Origin: Bacteroides clarus YIT 12056
GTDB lineage: Bacteria; Bacteroidota; Bacteroidia; Bacteroidales; Bacteroidaceae
Direction: 5' to 3'
Assembly (NCBI RefSeq): GCF_900129655.1
Contig: NZ_FQWK01000008.1
Coordinates: 1-64,000 of the forward strand
Length of the DNA: 64,000 nt
Shown here one piece after another: positions 17,774-27,375 of the stretch; positions within the stretch are counted from its first letter, which is position 1, and each line of letters begins with the position of its first letter. The position numbers and the translations under genes are program-made. Under the pieces are notes generated by a model, which saw nothing but the letters and a program-made list of their open reading frames with translations, searched no databases and was not told where the DNA came from.

Positions 17774-19579
17774 TTATTCTTCGTACATCTTGTCAATCAG
17801 TTCCTTATAGTTCTTTGAGACAACGGAGCGTTTCAACTTCAATGTATTGGTCAATTCTCCCCGTTCCATATTAAACGGTTCGGGCAATAAAGTGAAACGT
17901 TTCACTTGCTCGTAATTGGCAAACTGTTGCTGCAACGTATCGATACGGGCACGGAACAAAGCCTGCACTTTAGGATGTTGCAATAAATCGGCCATATCTT
18001 TATACTCAAGACCTTTTTCCTTAGCGTAGTTCTTTACCAAGCCATACACAGGAACAATCAGGGCGGATACAAACTTGCGCTGATCGGCGATAATGGCAAT
18101 CTGGTCGATATAACGGTCGATTGCCAGTTTGGTTTCCAAAGCCTGCGGAGAGATATATTTGCCATTGGAAGTCTTGAATAAATCCTTGATACGTTCGGTC
18201 AGATACAAATGATCATCTTTCAGATAACCGGCATCACCCGTATGGAACCAACCGTCTTTATCGATGGCTGCCGCAGTGGCTTCCGGTTTCTTATAATAAC
18301 CGGTAGTAATCGTCTTACCCCGGAGCAGGATTTCATTATTCTCTCCAATCTTTACTTCAAGATCGGGCATGACGGTTCCGACCGAACCGATTTCATATCC
18401 TTTGTCAAGGAAGCAGGAAACGGTAGCGGTAGATTCCGTCAGTCCATAACCCACTACCATATTAATGCCCACCGAATGCACGAATTCGCAGATTTCATCG
18501 GACACAGCCGCACCGGCGGTCGGGAAGAAATTACCGTTCTCAATACCGATTGTCTTTTTCAGCAGGGCATAGATAGTCTTTTCGTAGAACTTGTACTTCA
18601 GATGAAGCATCAGAGGCGGCGTCTTGCCCACACGCAGGTAATCGATGTTATGCATCTTGCCTACTTTGATGGCATCCAGCATCATTGCTTTCCGCAATCC
18701 GGTTTCCTGCGCAATCTTTTCCTGTACGCCCGCATAAACCTTCTCCCAGAAACGGGGAACGCTGCACATCAATGTAGGACGCACTTCCTTGATAGTAGTC
18801 TGAATATCCGCCGGACGAAGATTGATACAAACCTGTACCCCTCTATGAATACAGAGATAAGTCCAGGCTTTCTCAAACACATGCGTCAGCGGAAGGAAGT
18901 TCATGGATACATCCTTATCCGTCATGGCGGTCAAACGAATATCATGGATACGGATAGCCTCTCTGTAATTGAAGTGGTGTAACATCACGCCTTTCGGCTC
19001 TCCGGTAGTACCGGATGTATAAAGGATATTCGCGAGGTCGTCATCCGATGCGCGGGCGCTACGCTCTTCCACAACATCATTGTGGGGAAGCCCCTCACCC
19101 AATGCGAGAAAATCATCGTAGTAAATGGATGTCTTATCGCGGGGATCGAGCACCACGCTACGGTCGAAGATAATAAGTTTCTGCAAAGAATGGCAAAAAC
19201 CGAATGCGCTGAAAGCGGCATCGTACTGAAACTGCTCGCCTACGAAAAGGAAACGTATCTGAGCGTCATTAATAATATACTGCGCCTGAGCCGAAGAACT
19301 GGTAGCATACAACGGTATGGTCACCAGACGATTGGCAAAAGCCGCAAAATCAGTAAATAAACATTCCGGTTTATTTTGTGAGAAGATACCGATATTTCTC
19401 TGTTCCTCTACACCCAAAGCCACCAACGCATTGGCTGCCTGACGTACCGTTTGAGAGAATTTATTCCAAGTGATGGGTATCCATTGTGATGTTTCATAGT
19501 CCCTGTATTTAAGGGCTACTTTGTCTCCATACTTCTCTGCCTGACGATGTACCATGACAGACAAATGATGATAAGTCAT
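17774..19579 (-). CDS. Long-chain fatty acid-CoA ligase (AMP-forming)
   Basis: This 601-residue protein belongs to the AMP-binding, adenylate-forming superfamily. It activates fatty acids to acyl-CoA with ATP. The P-loop-like motif ILYTSGTTGEPKGVMLHH lies near residue 180, the A5-type motif VVGYGLTEST near 350, the Asp-containing WFHTGDAGYL near 425 and the hinge LFKTSNGKYISP near 460. The C-terminal domain ends with LTNTLKLKRSVV. Length and motif order match the bacterial FadD/FAA1-like group (LC_FACS_euk-like). The gene is a single unit: a candidate TACCTTTG box lies 29 bases upstream and a terminator follows it. Its natural substrate (long or branched-chain fatty acid) is not visible from sequence. 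Confidence 0.92.
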   Translation of the reverse strand: MTYHHLSVMVHRQAEKYGDKVALKYRDYETSQWIPITWNKFSQTVRQAANALVALGVEEQRNIGIFSQNKPECLFTDFAAFANRLVTIPLYATSSSAQAQYIINDAQIRFLFVGEQFQYDAAFSAFGFCHSLQKLIIFDRSVVLDPRDKTSIYYDDFLALGEGLPHNDVVEERSARASDDDLANILYTSGTTGEPKGVMLHHFNYREAIRIHDIRLTAMTDKDVSMNFLPLTHVFEKAWTYLCIHRGVQVCINLRPADIQTTIKEVRPTLMCSVPRFWEKVYAGVQEKIAQETGLRKAMMLDAIKVGKMHNIDYLRVGKTPPLMLHLKYKFYEKTIYALLKKTIGIENGNFFPTAGAAVSDEICEFVHSVGINMVVGYGLTESTATVSCFLDKGYEIGSVGTVMPDLEVKIGENNEILLRGKTITTGYYKKPEATAAAIDKDGWFHTGDAGYLKDDHLYLTERIKDLFKTSNGKYISPQALETKLAIDRYIDQIAIIADQRKFVSALIVPVYGLVKNYAKEKGLEYKDMADLLQHPKVQALFRARIDTLQQQFANYEQVKRFTLLPEPFNMERGELTNTLKLKRSVVSKNYKELIDKMYEE

Positions 19580-19607
19580 ATTTTTAATAAATTGGTAAAT
19601 ATGGGTG

Positions 19608-19615
19608 CAAAGGTA
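19608..19615 (-). promoter_or_regulatory. Candidate -7 box for the acyl-CoA ligase gene
   Basis: The minus strand reads TACCTTTG, a match to TAnnTTTG and identical to the box before tRNA-Glu in this window. The leader would be about 20-30 bases. No good -33 element was seen. Confidence 0.5.
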
Positions 19616-19658
19616 TTAGTTTTATTTGAAACTATCTCCCTTTTTCGGGATTTATCCG

Positions 19659-19666
19659 TAAGTTTG
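19659..19666 (+). promoter_or_regulatory. Candidate -7 box for the argE-like gene
   Basis: TAAGTTTG matches the consensus TAnnTTTG and lies 34 bases before the ATG at 19701. The -33 region is not clear. Confidence 0.45.
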
Positions 19667-19700
19667 CAGAGTAATAACGAATATATAACTAATCTTGACG

Positions 19701-20768
19701 ATGACAACCGACATACAGACTTTAGTTTCCGAAGCAACCGGACTGCTTAAATCATTGATAGCTATCCCCTCATTAAGCCGCGAAGAAGAACAGGCCGCGG
19801 ACTTTTTACAGAACTATATCGAAATGCAGGGAATGACAACCGGAAGAAAAGGTAACAATATATGGTGCCTCGGCCCGATGTTCGATTTGAATAAACCGAC
19901 GCTGCTGCTCAACTCTCATATCGATACGGTGAAACCCGTAAACGGATGGCGGAAAGCTCCGTTCAGCCCGTCGGAAGAAAACGGAAAGATTTACGGTTTA
20001 GGAAGTAACGATGCCGGAGCAAGCGTAGTCAGCCTGTTGCAGGTGTTCCTGCAACTTTGCCGGACTACACAGGCATACAACCTGATTTATCTGGCTTCCT
20101 GCGAAGAAGAAGTATCGGGCAAGAACGGCATAGAGTCCGTATTGCCGGAACTGCCTCCCATACAATTCGCCATTGTGGGCGAGCCTACGGAGATGCAACC
20201 CGCCATCGCCGAAAAAGGGTTAATGGTACTGGACATCACCGCTTACGGCAAATCGGGGCATGCCGCCCGAAACGAAGGCGATAACGCCATATATAAAGTA
20301 TTAAACGATATCGCCTGGTTCCGCGACTACCGTTTCCCGAAAGAATCGTCTTTATTGGGGCCGGTAAAGATGAGTGTAACCATGGTAAATGCGGGAACCC
20401 AGCATAATGTCATACCCGACCGCTGTACATTTGCGGTCGACATCCGCAGCAATGAATGCTATACCAACCGGGAACTTTTCGACGAGATACAGAAGCATAT
20501 CGGTTGTGAAGCCAAAGCCCGGTCTTTCCGTTTGAGTTCTTCGCATGTTTCTCCCGAACATCCGCTGGTAAAAAAGGCTGTTGCGATGGGCAGAACGCCA
20601 TTCGGTTCCCCTACCCTTTCAGACCAGGCGCTGATGTCCTTCCCGTCCATGAAAATGGGACCGGGCAAGAGCAGCCGTTCCCATACGGCAGATGAGTTTA
20701 TCTTCATCAAAGAGATTGAGGAAGCCATTACGCTCTATCTGGATTTGCTGGACGGGGCGACAATATAA
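19701..20768 (+). CDS. argE: M20-family deacylase, likely N-acyl-ornithine deacetylase
   Basis: The start chosen is ATG 19701 (MTTDIQTLVSEATGLLKSL); a TTG two codons earlier is also in frame. The 355-residue protein has the M20 zinc-peptidase pattern: LLLNSHIDTVKP near residue 75 (metal-binding His and following Asp), YGLGSNDAGASVVSLL (bridging Asp), LIYLASCEEEVSGKNG (catalytic and metal Glu pair) and IVGEPTEM (metal ligand region), with the dimerisation domain in the middle and a terminal SHTADEFIF (His ligand). This arrangement fits ArgE/DapE-like enzymes. In Bacteroides the arginine pathway uses N-succinyl-ornithine, so the substrate may be the succinyl form. The gene ends two bases from the convergent EnvC-like gene. 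Confidence 0.8.
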   Translation: MTTDIQTLVSEATGLLKSLIAIPSLSREEEQAADFLQNYIEMQGMTTGRKGNNIWCLGPMFDLNKPTLLLNSHIDTVKPVNGWRKAPFSPSEENGKIYGLGSNDAGASVVSLLQVFLQLCRTTQAYNLIYLASCEEEVSGKNGIESVLPELPPIQFAIVGEPTEMQPAIAEKGLMVLDITAYGKSGHAARNEGDNAIYKVLNDIAWFRDYRFPKESSLLGPVKMSVTMVNAGTQHNVIPDRCTFAVDIRSNECYTNRELFDEIQKHIGCEAKARSFRLSSSHVSPEHPLVKKAVAMGRTPFGSPTLSDQALMSFPSMKMGPGKSSRSHTADEFIFIKEIEEAITLYLDLLDGATI

Positions 20769-20770
20769 TG

Positions 20771-22069
20771 CTACCTGTTCAGCCAGGGTTCGGGATTCAG
20801 TTTCTCCTTTTCACGGCGTAGCTGGAAGTGAAGTACCGTACGTCCGCCGTCAGCTCCATCCGAGAATACCTGACCGATAGCTTGCTTGGTAGTAACCGTG
20901 TCACCTTGTTTAACGGAAGCGGAAGACAGGTTGCAGTACACTGAAATATATGCTCCGTGGCGGATAAGGATATTAAACAGCCCGTTCAGTTTGAATACGG
21001 CCGCCACCTTACCGTTAAAGATGGCGCGAGCCTGCGCTCCCGGTTTTCCCTGAATGTCGATGCCTTTATTATCCAACTTGACATTGCGCAGTCCTTCCAC
21101 CGCATATTGCCCGTAATGACTGGTTATGATATAAGCTCCGCTGATAGGCATAGGCAACTTGCCCCGATTATTGGCAAAGTCGCCGGATAGCTCACGGTCG
21201 GCCTTACTCATGGTATAAGTTTCCAGAGGAGCAGCTTTGTTTTTGGAAGCGGACGCCGCCGACTTATCCGTTTTCGCCCCTTCTTTCTTGCGGGCAGCCG
21301 CTTCGCGGCGCGCTTCTTCGGCGGCGCGTTTGCGGGCTTTCTCTATTTCTTCGGCAATCAGGCGGTCGATACGCGCATTGAGTTGATTGGCCTCGCGGCG
21401 CTTTCTGGCAATCTCGTTCTGCAATCCGCGTTGTTTCTTCTGCAAGCTGGTTACAAGGGTACGCTTTTCTTTCTCCTGCGCTTCCAGTTTTACTTTCTCG
21501 GCCTCACGCTCTTTCAGCAAATCGGCTTTGGCGGTCCGCACCTGCCTGAGTTCCGCCTTTTTCTTATTGACTTGTTCCTGCTTTTTCAGCACTTCCTCAC
21601 CTTGCAGACGCTGGTAAGTGGCATACTCACGCACATAGCGCAAGCGGCGATAGGTCTGCGCCAAACTCCGGGCAGAGAAAATAAACATCAGTTTCTCCTC
21701 GATGGAACGGTTCTTATAAAGGTATTGAACGGATGACTCGTATTTCTTCTTCTTATCCTTTAAGTCACGCTGCAATTTTCCTAACTGGCGTTCCAACGAC
21801 GATAACTCACGGTCTATCGCCTCCACATCCTTGTTTATAGTAAGGATATAGCGTTTACGCTCCTCTATCTGGCCTGTCAAAGCGGCAAGTCCATTCAACT
21901 GGCTGCTTACGGTTTTCTTTGTGGTTTTCAGAAGTGTTTCCGATTCGGTAATCTGCTTTTGCAAAGCGCCGCGCTTGCTTTCCAATTCCTTTATCAGCCT
22001 GTTAGACTGCGCGAGGAGCGGAAAAGCCATACAGAAACAACTTATAAAAATACAAAGCAAACGTCTCAT
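20771..22069 (-). CDS. EnvC-like murein hydrolase activator (degenerate M23 domain)
   Basis: This 432-residue protein has a signal peptide (MRRLLCIFISCFCMAFPLLAQ), a long coiled coil from about 22 to 270 rich in Lys, Glu and Arg, and a C-terminal M23/LytM domain from about 305 (YIITSHYGQYAVEGLRNV). In active M23 enzymes the zinc site uses HxGxD and HxH. Here the first motif reads NKGIDIQG and the second reads VYCNLS, so the zinc ligands are missing, as in E. coli EnvC. The likely role is therefore activation of a cell-wall amidase during division, not direct cleavage. It overlaps the upstream DUF4292 gene by 4 bases (ATGA), so translation is coupled. It is the last gene of the dut / TPR / DUF4292 / envC series. 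Confidence 0.85.
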   Translation of the reverse strand: MRRLLCIFISCFCMAFPLLAQSNRLIKELESKRGALQKQITESETLLKTTKKTVSSQLNGLAALTGQIEERKRYILTINKDVEAIDRELSSLERQLGKLQRDLKDKKKKYESSVQYLYKNRSIEEKLMFIFSARSLAQTYRRLRYVREYATYQRLQGEEVLKKQEQVNKKKAELRQVRTAKADLLKEREAEKVKLEAQEKEKRTLVTSLQKKQRGLQNEIARKRREANQLNARIDRLIAEEIEKARKRAAEEARREAAARKKEGAKTDKSAASASKNKAAPLETYTMSKADRELSGDFANNRGKLPMPISGAYIITSHYGQYAVEGLRNVKLDNKGIDIQGKPGAQARAIFNGKVAAVFKLNGLFNILIRHGAYISVYCNLSSASVKQGDTVTTKQAIGQVFSDGADGGRTVLHFQLRREKEKLNPEPWLNR

Positions 22070-22644
22070 AGGCTCATCAGCATTTCTAATATTTCATTTA
22101 ACTCTACCTGCGTATACTTTGAAGACAATTCGGTAGGCGTCAGAGAAAACGAATCATTGGAAAAGTTGGACAACTCGACTTTGCCTTTCTCCAAAGAGGG
22201 AATACCCAGCTCCTTTCCCGACAAATCTTTCTTGCCGTCGGGTTTGGAAGCGTCAAACAGAATCTTTTCCAAATGGGCAAAGTCGGCTTTCTTCGGCAAC
22301 ACATCCTTCAATTCCTTACGGGTAGCACGCACATAACGTTTGCCCATACGGTCTACCAGTAATATCTCTTCGGGCGTCACTTCCATGCGCGCCACCTCTG
22401 TACGTATGATGGGCATCAGGAAAGAGAGCTGCATCCGTTCGCCGCTTATCAACTTCATCGTGCCGTTTACGGTAAAAACCGCATCTTTGGTAGGAACCGT
22501 CAACTTCACCTTAGACGACAGATAGCGGGCGCTTTCGAGTAATTTGGACGTCTCCGCCTTACGAGAGGTTTTACAACCCGCCAGACAGCAGAGGAGAAAG
22601 AGCATGAAGAGCAGCGTCTTACTATTGAATTTCGTTTGTTTCAT
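22066..22644 (-). CDS. DUF4292 lipoprotein
   Basis: The 192-residue protein starts MKQTKFNSKTLLFMLFLLCC and has a lipobox CLAGC, giving a lipidated Cys near residue 24. The body (VNGTMKLISGERMQLSFLMP, GKRYVRATRKELKD) is the DUF4292 pattern common in Bacteroidetes. The domain has a LolA/LolB-like feel (amphipathic strands, amyloid-like segments), but that is only an impression. It sits between a TPR lipoprotein and an EnvC-like protein and overlaps the latter by 4 bases, so a cell-envelope function linked to these partners is likely. No enzyme motif is visible. Confidence 0.75.
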   Translation of the reverse strand: MKQTKFNSKTLLFMLFLLCCLAGCKTSRKAETSKLLESARYLSSKVKLTVPTKDAVFTVNGTMKLISGERMQLSFLMPIIRTEVARMEVTPEEILLVDRMGKRYVRATRKELKDVLPKKADFAHLEKILFDASKPDGKKDLSGKELGIPSLEKGKVELSNFSNDSFSLTPTELSSKYTQVELNEILEMLMSL

Positions 22645-22679
22645 CGCCTTATTACTTTTATCATTTACACTTTACCGCC

Positions 22680-24434
22680 TTACTTATCGCTGATATACTT
22701 CTTCTTTTGAATCTTCTGTTTCAGCGTTTTGGACTTACTGCCTATCTCCAATGCCTGTTTCCAGTATTCCAAGGCCTTGTCCGCGTCACCTGTCATATAG
22801 TAGATATCACCGCAGTGTTCCACGATAACATCGCTTTTGCCGCCATCATTCTTCATGGCATCGTCTATATACAAACGGGCTTCGGCATAGTTGCCTTTCT
22901 CAAACAGAATCCAGGCGTAAGTATCTAAGTAAGTGGCATTATCAGGTTCCGCCTTTACCGTCTTATAACTCATCTCCTCGGCTTTATCCAGATTACGACG
23001 CTCGACAGACAGGTAATAAGCGTAATTATTCAAGGCTCCGATATTGGAAGAATTATACACCAGCGCCGAATCATAAGCGGCATAAGCTTCCGTATTCAAA
23101 TCTTTCGTATGATAAGCATCTCCCAAAATGGAATAGAAATCCGAAACGACCTCTTTCTTACTGTCCGCCGTGATTTGCGTCAACGCTTTTTGGCAGATGG
23201 AAATCACATCATCTGTCCGTTCCGCCTGATTATACGCAATAGCCAGATAGAAATAGAATTCCAGCATTTCAGGATTGGTTTCAACACCGGCTTCGCATAA
23301 ATCAATCACATCCTTGTAATCCTCTTTGCGTACCGCCTCACCCAGTAGCATCATACGCGCGGCCGTATTGGTAGGGTCGATTGTCAATACCTGACGCAGT
23401 ACCGGAAAGGCTTCTTTGTTCATTCCTTTAGACAAGAGATACTGGGCGTAAAGCATCGGTATCCCGGCATCGTCCGGTTCCTGTTCCAGAATACGGTCGA
23501 AAAGGTTGATAACCCGCGTACTATCCTTGCCGTCCTGCTCATTCTGCACTACGAACTGACGCATTACGTTCAGTTTTGTTTCCGAAGGAACTTTCTTGTT
23601 GAGCAATAAAGTATCCAACTGCCGCTGGTAAAGGTCTTTCTGACCGGTCGCCTCATAATAGGACGCCAGCGAATACATCGCCATAGCATTATCCGGCTCG
23701 GCATCCAGCACCTTGCGGTACACGCTATATGCTTCTTCCTTCTTTCCGTTCTGCATATACACGTCTCCCAACACAACCTGATAACGGGAATCCATCGGAT
23801 ACTCCGCAACCAGACTCTCTATCTCATGGAAAGCATTCTTGTTATCTTTCATTTGCAGGTAAATACGGAACTTCTCCATACTCAACTGCTCGCTTTTGCC
23901 CATCTTCCCCTCAATCCGGTTCAAGGTGGCAATCACTTTATCGTACTGCTCCTGCCGGTTATAAATATCCAGCAAGGCATAAAGCGGATCCAGCTTGTCA
24001 GTGAAACGCACGGACATATCTTCCAGCAGCTTCATGGCCTTCTCCTTCTCGTCCTGTTGCTGATAAAGATTCGCCAGTCCCTGGCTGTACCAATAATTAT
24101 CCGGATCATTCTCCACGGCTTTCTCCAATGCGGCCTGACCCTGAGGCGCTTGTTTCAAGTACAAATAATACTGAGCCAGTTCATATAAAGCCGACGAAGC
24201 ATTCGGATTGATAGTCAGGCAATGCTGCAACAAATCAAAGGCCGCGTCATAGTCTTTCTGAACCTTCAGGCGGGCTGCCTCCAAAAAGAAGTAATCGTAC
24301 TTACGCTGCTGTTCCGGAGTGAGCACAACAGCCTCTGCCGGCCGTACCTTCATCTTCTGCCGGGAAGTACCGCAGGAAACAAACAGCACACAGGCCAATA
24401 AGCATCCGATTATTTTAATATTCTTATTTCTCAT
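22680..24434 (-). CDS. TPR-repeat lipoprotein
   Basis: This is a 584-residue lipoprotein with signal MRNKNIKIIGCLLACVLFVSC. The mature part is almost entirely tetratricopeptide repeats: QHCLTINPNASSALYELAQY, NDPDNYWYSQGLANLYQQQ, LDAEPDNAMAMYSLASYYE, LTIDPTNTAARMMLLGEAV and KAEPDNATYLDTYAWILFEK, roughly a dozen units. Such proteins act as scaffolds at the envelope. The gene lies 12 bases after dut and 35 bases before the DUF4292 gene, in one operon with the EnvC-like gene. This arrangement suggests an envelope assembly or septal role, which is inference. Confidence 0.85.
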   Translation of the reverse strand: MRNKNIKIIGCLLACVLFVSCGTSRQKMKVRPAEAVVLTPEQQRKYDYFFLEAARLKVQKDYDAAFDLLQHCLTINPNASSALYELAQYYLYLKQAPQGQAALEKAVENDPDNYWYSQGLANLYQQQDEKEKAMKLLEDMSVRFTDKLDPLYALLDIYNRQEQYDKVIATLNRIEGKMGKSEQLSMEKFRIYLQMKDNKNAFHEIESLVAEYPMDSRYQVVLGDVYMQNGKKEEAYSVYRKVLDAEPDNAMAMYSLASYYEATGQKDLYQRQLDTLLLNKKVPSETKLNVMRQFVVQNEQDGKDSTRVINLFDRILEQEPDDAGIPMLYAQYLLSKGMNKEAFPVLRQVLTIDPTNTAARMMLLGEAVRKEDYKDVIDLCEAGVETNPEMLEFYFYLAIAYNQAERTDDVISICQKALTQITADSKKEVVSDFYSILGDAYHTKDLNTEAYAAYDSALVYNSSNIGALNNYAYYLSVERRNLDKAEEMSYKTVKAEPDNATYLDTYAWILFEKGNYAEARLYIDDAMKNDGGKSDVIVEHCGDIYYMTGDADKALEYWKQALEIGSKSKTLKQKIQKKKYISDK

Positions 24435-24446
24435 TCAAGCATCCTG

Positions 24447-24893
24447 TTATACGCCCGTATGTCCGAAGCCACCGGCACCGCGTTCCGTTTCATCCAACAC
24501 ATCCACTTCCTGCCATACGGCCTGCTCATGGCGGGCAATCACCATTTGGGCGATTCGTTCTCCATCCTCAATCATAAATGTTTCCGAAGAAAGGTTCACG
24601 AGGATGATACAGATTTCACCGCGATAGTCGGCATCGATAGTACCCGGAGAGTTCAATACCGAAATACCTTTCTTGATAGCCAAACCGCTGCGGGGACGGA
24701 TTTGCGCCTCAAAACCTGCCGGCAAAGCGATGTACAGCCCCGTAGGCACCAGGCAACGCTGCAATGGCTCCAAAGCCATCGGTTCGGAAAGATTGGCACG
24801 GATGTCCATTCCGGCGGACAATTCGGTAGCATACGCAGGCAACGGATGTTTCGACTTATTTATAATTCGGACGGTCATACTATTATTTGCCAT
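24447..24893 (-). CDS. dut: dUTP diphosphatase
   Basis: The 148-residue protein shows the five motifs of trimeric dUTPases in order: [48 protein letters not shown] and the flexible C-terminal arm [12 protein letters not shown]. It hydrolyses dUTP to dUMP and pyrophosphate, keeping uracil out of DNA and feeding thymidylate synthesis. It is the first gene of the minus-strand operon leading to envC, and is divergent from the dGTPase gene 110 bases away, so two nucleotide-pool genes share an intergenic region. The start at 24893 ([10 protein letters not shown]) is favoured; the Met at residue 6 is an alternative. Confidence 0.97.
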   Translation of the reverse strand: MANNSMTVRIINKSKHPLPAYATELSAGMDIRANLSEPMALEPLQRCLVPTGLYIALPAGFEAQIRPRSGLAIKKGISVLNSPGTIDADYRGEICIILVNLSSETFMIEDGERIAQMVIARHEQAVWQEVDVLDETERGAGGFGHTGV

Positions 24894-24970
24894 TTTAATG
24901 AAGTTACGATTAAGATTACTTTAATTCACTATTTAACGGGCAAAATTACGGATTTTGAAGCAAATAGTCA

Positions 24971-24978
24971 TACATTTG
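24971..24978 (+). promoter_or_regulatory. Candidate -7 box for the dGTPase gene
   Basis: TACATTTG matches TAnnTTTG and lies 26 bases before the ATG at 25005. A TTTG at 24954-24957 is closer than the usual 19-21 base spacing, so the -33 element is uncertain. Confidence 0.5.
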
Positions 24979-25004
24979 CAGTTAAATAATAAGAAAGTAA
25001 TAAC

Positions 25005-26351
25005 ATGATGGATTGGAATACCCTCATATCCGCCAAACGATTCGGTTTGGAAGAGTTTCATAAAGAGCGTCACGAGAACCGTTCTGAATTTCAGCGGGAT
25101 TACGACCGCCTCATCTTCTCCGCGCCCTTCCGGAGGTTACAGAACAAGACACAAGTGTTCCCCTTGCCCGGCAGCATATTCGTGCACAACCGCCTGACAC
25201 ACAGTCTGGAAGTTTCCTGTGTAGGCCGTTCGCTGGGCAATGACGTAGCCAAAGCCATCCTTGCCCGCCGCCCCGAATTGCAAAACTCTTATCTGCCGGA
25301 AATCGGTTCCATTGTTTCCGCCGCGTGCCTGGCCCACGATTTGGGTAATCCGCCATTCGGACATTCCGGCGAACGCGCCATCTCCACGTTCTTTTCGGAA
25401 GGAAAGGGATTGGCATTGAAAGGGAAGCAGCCCGACGGGGAGCAACTCACCCCGACGCAATGGGAAGACCTGACACACTTTGAAGGAAACGCGAACGCCT
25501 TCCGTCTGCTTACCCACCGGTTTGAAGGACGCCGCAAAGGCGGCTTCGTCCTGACCTATTCCACCCTTGCCGGCATTGTAAAATACCCCTTTTCATCGAG
25601 TTTGGCAGGACAAAAGTCCAAATTCGGGTTCTTCACCACCGAGGAAGAAAGCTTCCGACGGATAGCCGAAGAACTGGGCATGAAAAAGCTTAATGACTCG
25701 CCTCTGAAATATGCACGCCACCCGCTTGTTTATCTGGTAGAAGCCGCAGATGACATCTGCTATCAGATGATGGATATCGAAGACGCTCACAAGCTGAAGA
25801 TTCTCACCACGCAAGAAACGCAGGATTTACTTTTATCCTACTTCCCCGACGAGCGTAGAGCGCATATACTCGATACTTTCAAGATTGTGAGCGACACCAA
25901 CGAGCAGATTGCCTATCTGCGCTCTTCCGTTATCGGACTGCTTATCGGAGAATGCACCAAAGCGTTCCTCGACAATGAAGCGCGGATTTTAGAGGGAGAA
26001 TTCGAGGGCAGCCTCATCAAACATATTACCGAACGGCCTGCCGCAGCCTACAAACATTGCGCAGAGGTGTCTTTCCGGAAGATATACCGTTCGCGTGATG
26101 TATTGGATATAGAACTTGCCGGTTTCCGCATCATCAGCACTTTGCTCGAGCTGATGATTGATGCGGTATGTTCACCGGAAAAAGCATACTCGCAGTTGCT
26201 CATCAACCGGGTGTCCGGTCAATACAATATGAAAGCGACCGCGCTGTATGAAAGAATACAGGCCGTACTGGACTACATCTCCGGCATGACGGACGTCTTT
26301 GCCCTCGACCTCTACCGGAAAATCAACGGGAACAGCCTGCCTGCGGTATAA
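25005..26351 (+). CDS. dgt: Deoxyguanosinetriphosphate triphosphohydrolase
   Basis: The protein is 448 residues of the HD-domain dNTPase family, which releases triphosphate from dGTP or other dNTPs. The HD motif is present: NRLTHSLEVS (His) near residue 65 and AACLAHDLGNPPFGHSGE (His-Asp) near 107-120, with a later YLVEAADDICYQMMDIEDA (Asp ligand). The N-terminal RDYDRLIFSAPFRRLQNKTQV is typical of the family. It faces dut, and its last codon directly abuts the end of the convergent glsB gene. The start could be the second Met (25008). No truncation is seen. Confidence 0.93.
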   Translation: MMDWNTLISAKRFGLEEFHKERHENRSEFQRDYDRLIFSAPFRRLQNKTQVFPLPGSIFVHNRLTHSLEVSCVGRSLGNDVAKAILARRPELQNSYLPEIGSIVSAACLAHDLGNPPFGHSGERAISTFFSEGKGLALKGKQPDGEQLTPTQWEDLTHFEGNANAFRLLTHRFEGRRKGGFVLTYSTLAGIVKYPFSSSLAGQKSKFGFFTTEEESFRRIAEELGMKKLNDSPLKYARHPLVYLVEAADDICYQMMDIEDAHKLKILTTQETQDLLLSYFPDERRAHILDTFKIVSDTNEQIAYLRSSVIGLLIGECTKAFLDNEARILEGEFEGSLIKHITERPAAAYKHCAEVSFRKIYRSRDVLDIELAGFRIISTLLELMIDAVCSPEKAYSQLLINRVSGQYNMKATALYERIQAVLDYISGMTDVFALDLYRKINGNSLPAV

Positions 26352-27338
26352 CTATCTGCTTGGGAAGAATATCTTATTCGCTCCGGAAGTCAGATTACAC
26401 GATTCCGGCTCGTTTTCGATGAATGACTGGATATGGCGAATACGCTTTTCCGCCAGGATTTCATCGACAGCGATTAAGATACCTGTCTCTTCCACATCAC
26501 CGAAACCGTAATTAATAGCCGTACCGAACATACGCATTGTCGGGCTAAGGCTCATATACGCATTTACCAACGGCGGAATATTGTATCCCAATTTACGGAT
26601 TTCACCATTTAAAATCTTATAGTCTTCTTTAAATGTATCCTTACAGAATAAAGTAGCCAACTCATTCTCGTCAGATTCCAATTGCAGCGGTTTCATCGGA
26701 GTAATCAAGCTGTCTTTATCGGCGAAATGCTTCTTCAGGAAATAAAGAATCATGTCACGTCCCTTACGGATATAACTGGGGTACATAGTCACCTTTCCGA
26801 AGAAATACTTCACGTTGGGCATAACCACTGTCAGCGCGCCCAAACCGTCCCACAGATTATCCAGCGCAAACAGGCCTTTACTGTCGCGGCGGGTAGACTG
26901 ATATTCGAGCGTCACGAACGAACGTCCGAGCTCAATGGTAGTGGGAAGATATTCATTCAGGAACTTCTCGGAGAAGTTAAACATGTGCGCAGTAGCCAGA
27001 ATCGGCGCGCCGTGCTCGTCGAAACGTACGTCCGTACCGAGAATATAGCGATAACCGCCTAATATTTCTTCCGCTTCCGGATTCCAGACAATCAATTGTT
27101 TATAAGGATTATCCATCAAGTCATATTCGTCGAGGTCCATGGACATCCCTGTTCCGCCACCGGCAGCACGAAATGCTATCTCACGCAGACGTCCGATTTC
27201 CTTCATCGTATTAGGTGAATCCTGAGCGGTAACAATGTATATCTGATTATTACTCTTATTCGTCATGCGCAAGCGTTTGTCTTCGGTCAACTCCGCCTTC
27301 AGCAATTCTTTGCTTATCGGTGCAATAATATCTTCCAT
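26352..27338 (-). CDS. glsB: Glycine N-acyltransferase (glycine lipid synthesis, GlsB-like)
   Basis: The 328-residue protein has the GNAT/OlsB-like hemolysin fold: MKEIGRLREIAFRAAGGGTG, YKQLIVWNPEAEEILGGYRY, TTIELGRSFVTLEYQ and LWDGLGALTVVMPNVKYFFG. OlsB-type enzymes N-acylate an amino acid with a 3-hydroxy-acyl-ACP. In Bacteroides, glsB and glsA make glycine lipids (commendamide-related), and this gene follows a PlsC-like gene by 37 bases, the same pair arrangement. The glycine specificity is taken from the known B. thetaiotaomicron pair and is not readable directly. Its end abuts the convergent dGTPase gene with no spacer, so no terminator fits between them. Confidence 0.8.
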   Translation of the reverse strand: MEDIIAPISKELLKAELTEDKRLRMTNKSNNQIYIVTAQDSPNTMKEIGRLREIAFRAAGGGTGMSMDLDEYDLMDNPYKQLIVWNPEAEEILGGYRYILGTDVRFDEHGAPILATAHMFNFSEKFLNEYLPTTIELGRSFVTLEYQSTRRDSKGLFALDNLWDGLGALTVVMPNVKYFFGKVTMYPSYIRKGRDMILYFLKKHFADKDSLITPMKPLQLESDENELATLFCKDTFKEDYKILNGEIRKLGYNIPPLVNAYMSLSPTMRMFGTAINYGFGDVEETGILIAVDEILAEKRIRHIQSFIENEPESCNLTSGANKIFFPSR

Positions 27339-27375
27339 CTTCCGAGCTTCTATTTTTTAATATTCAATGTTCAAC

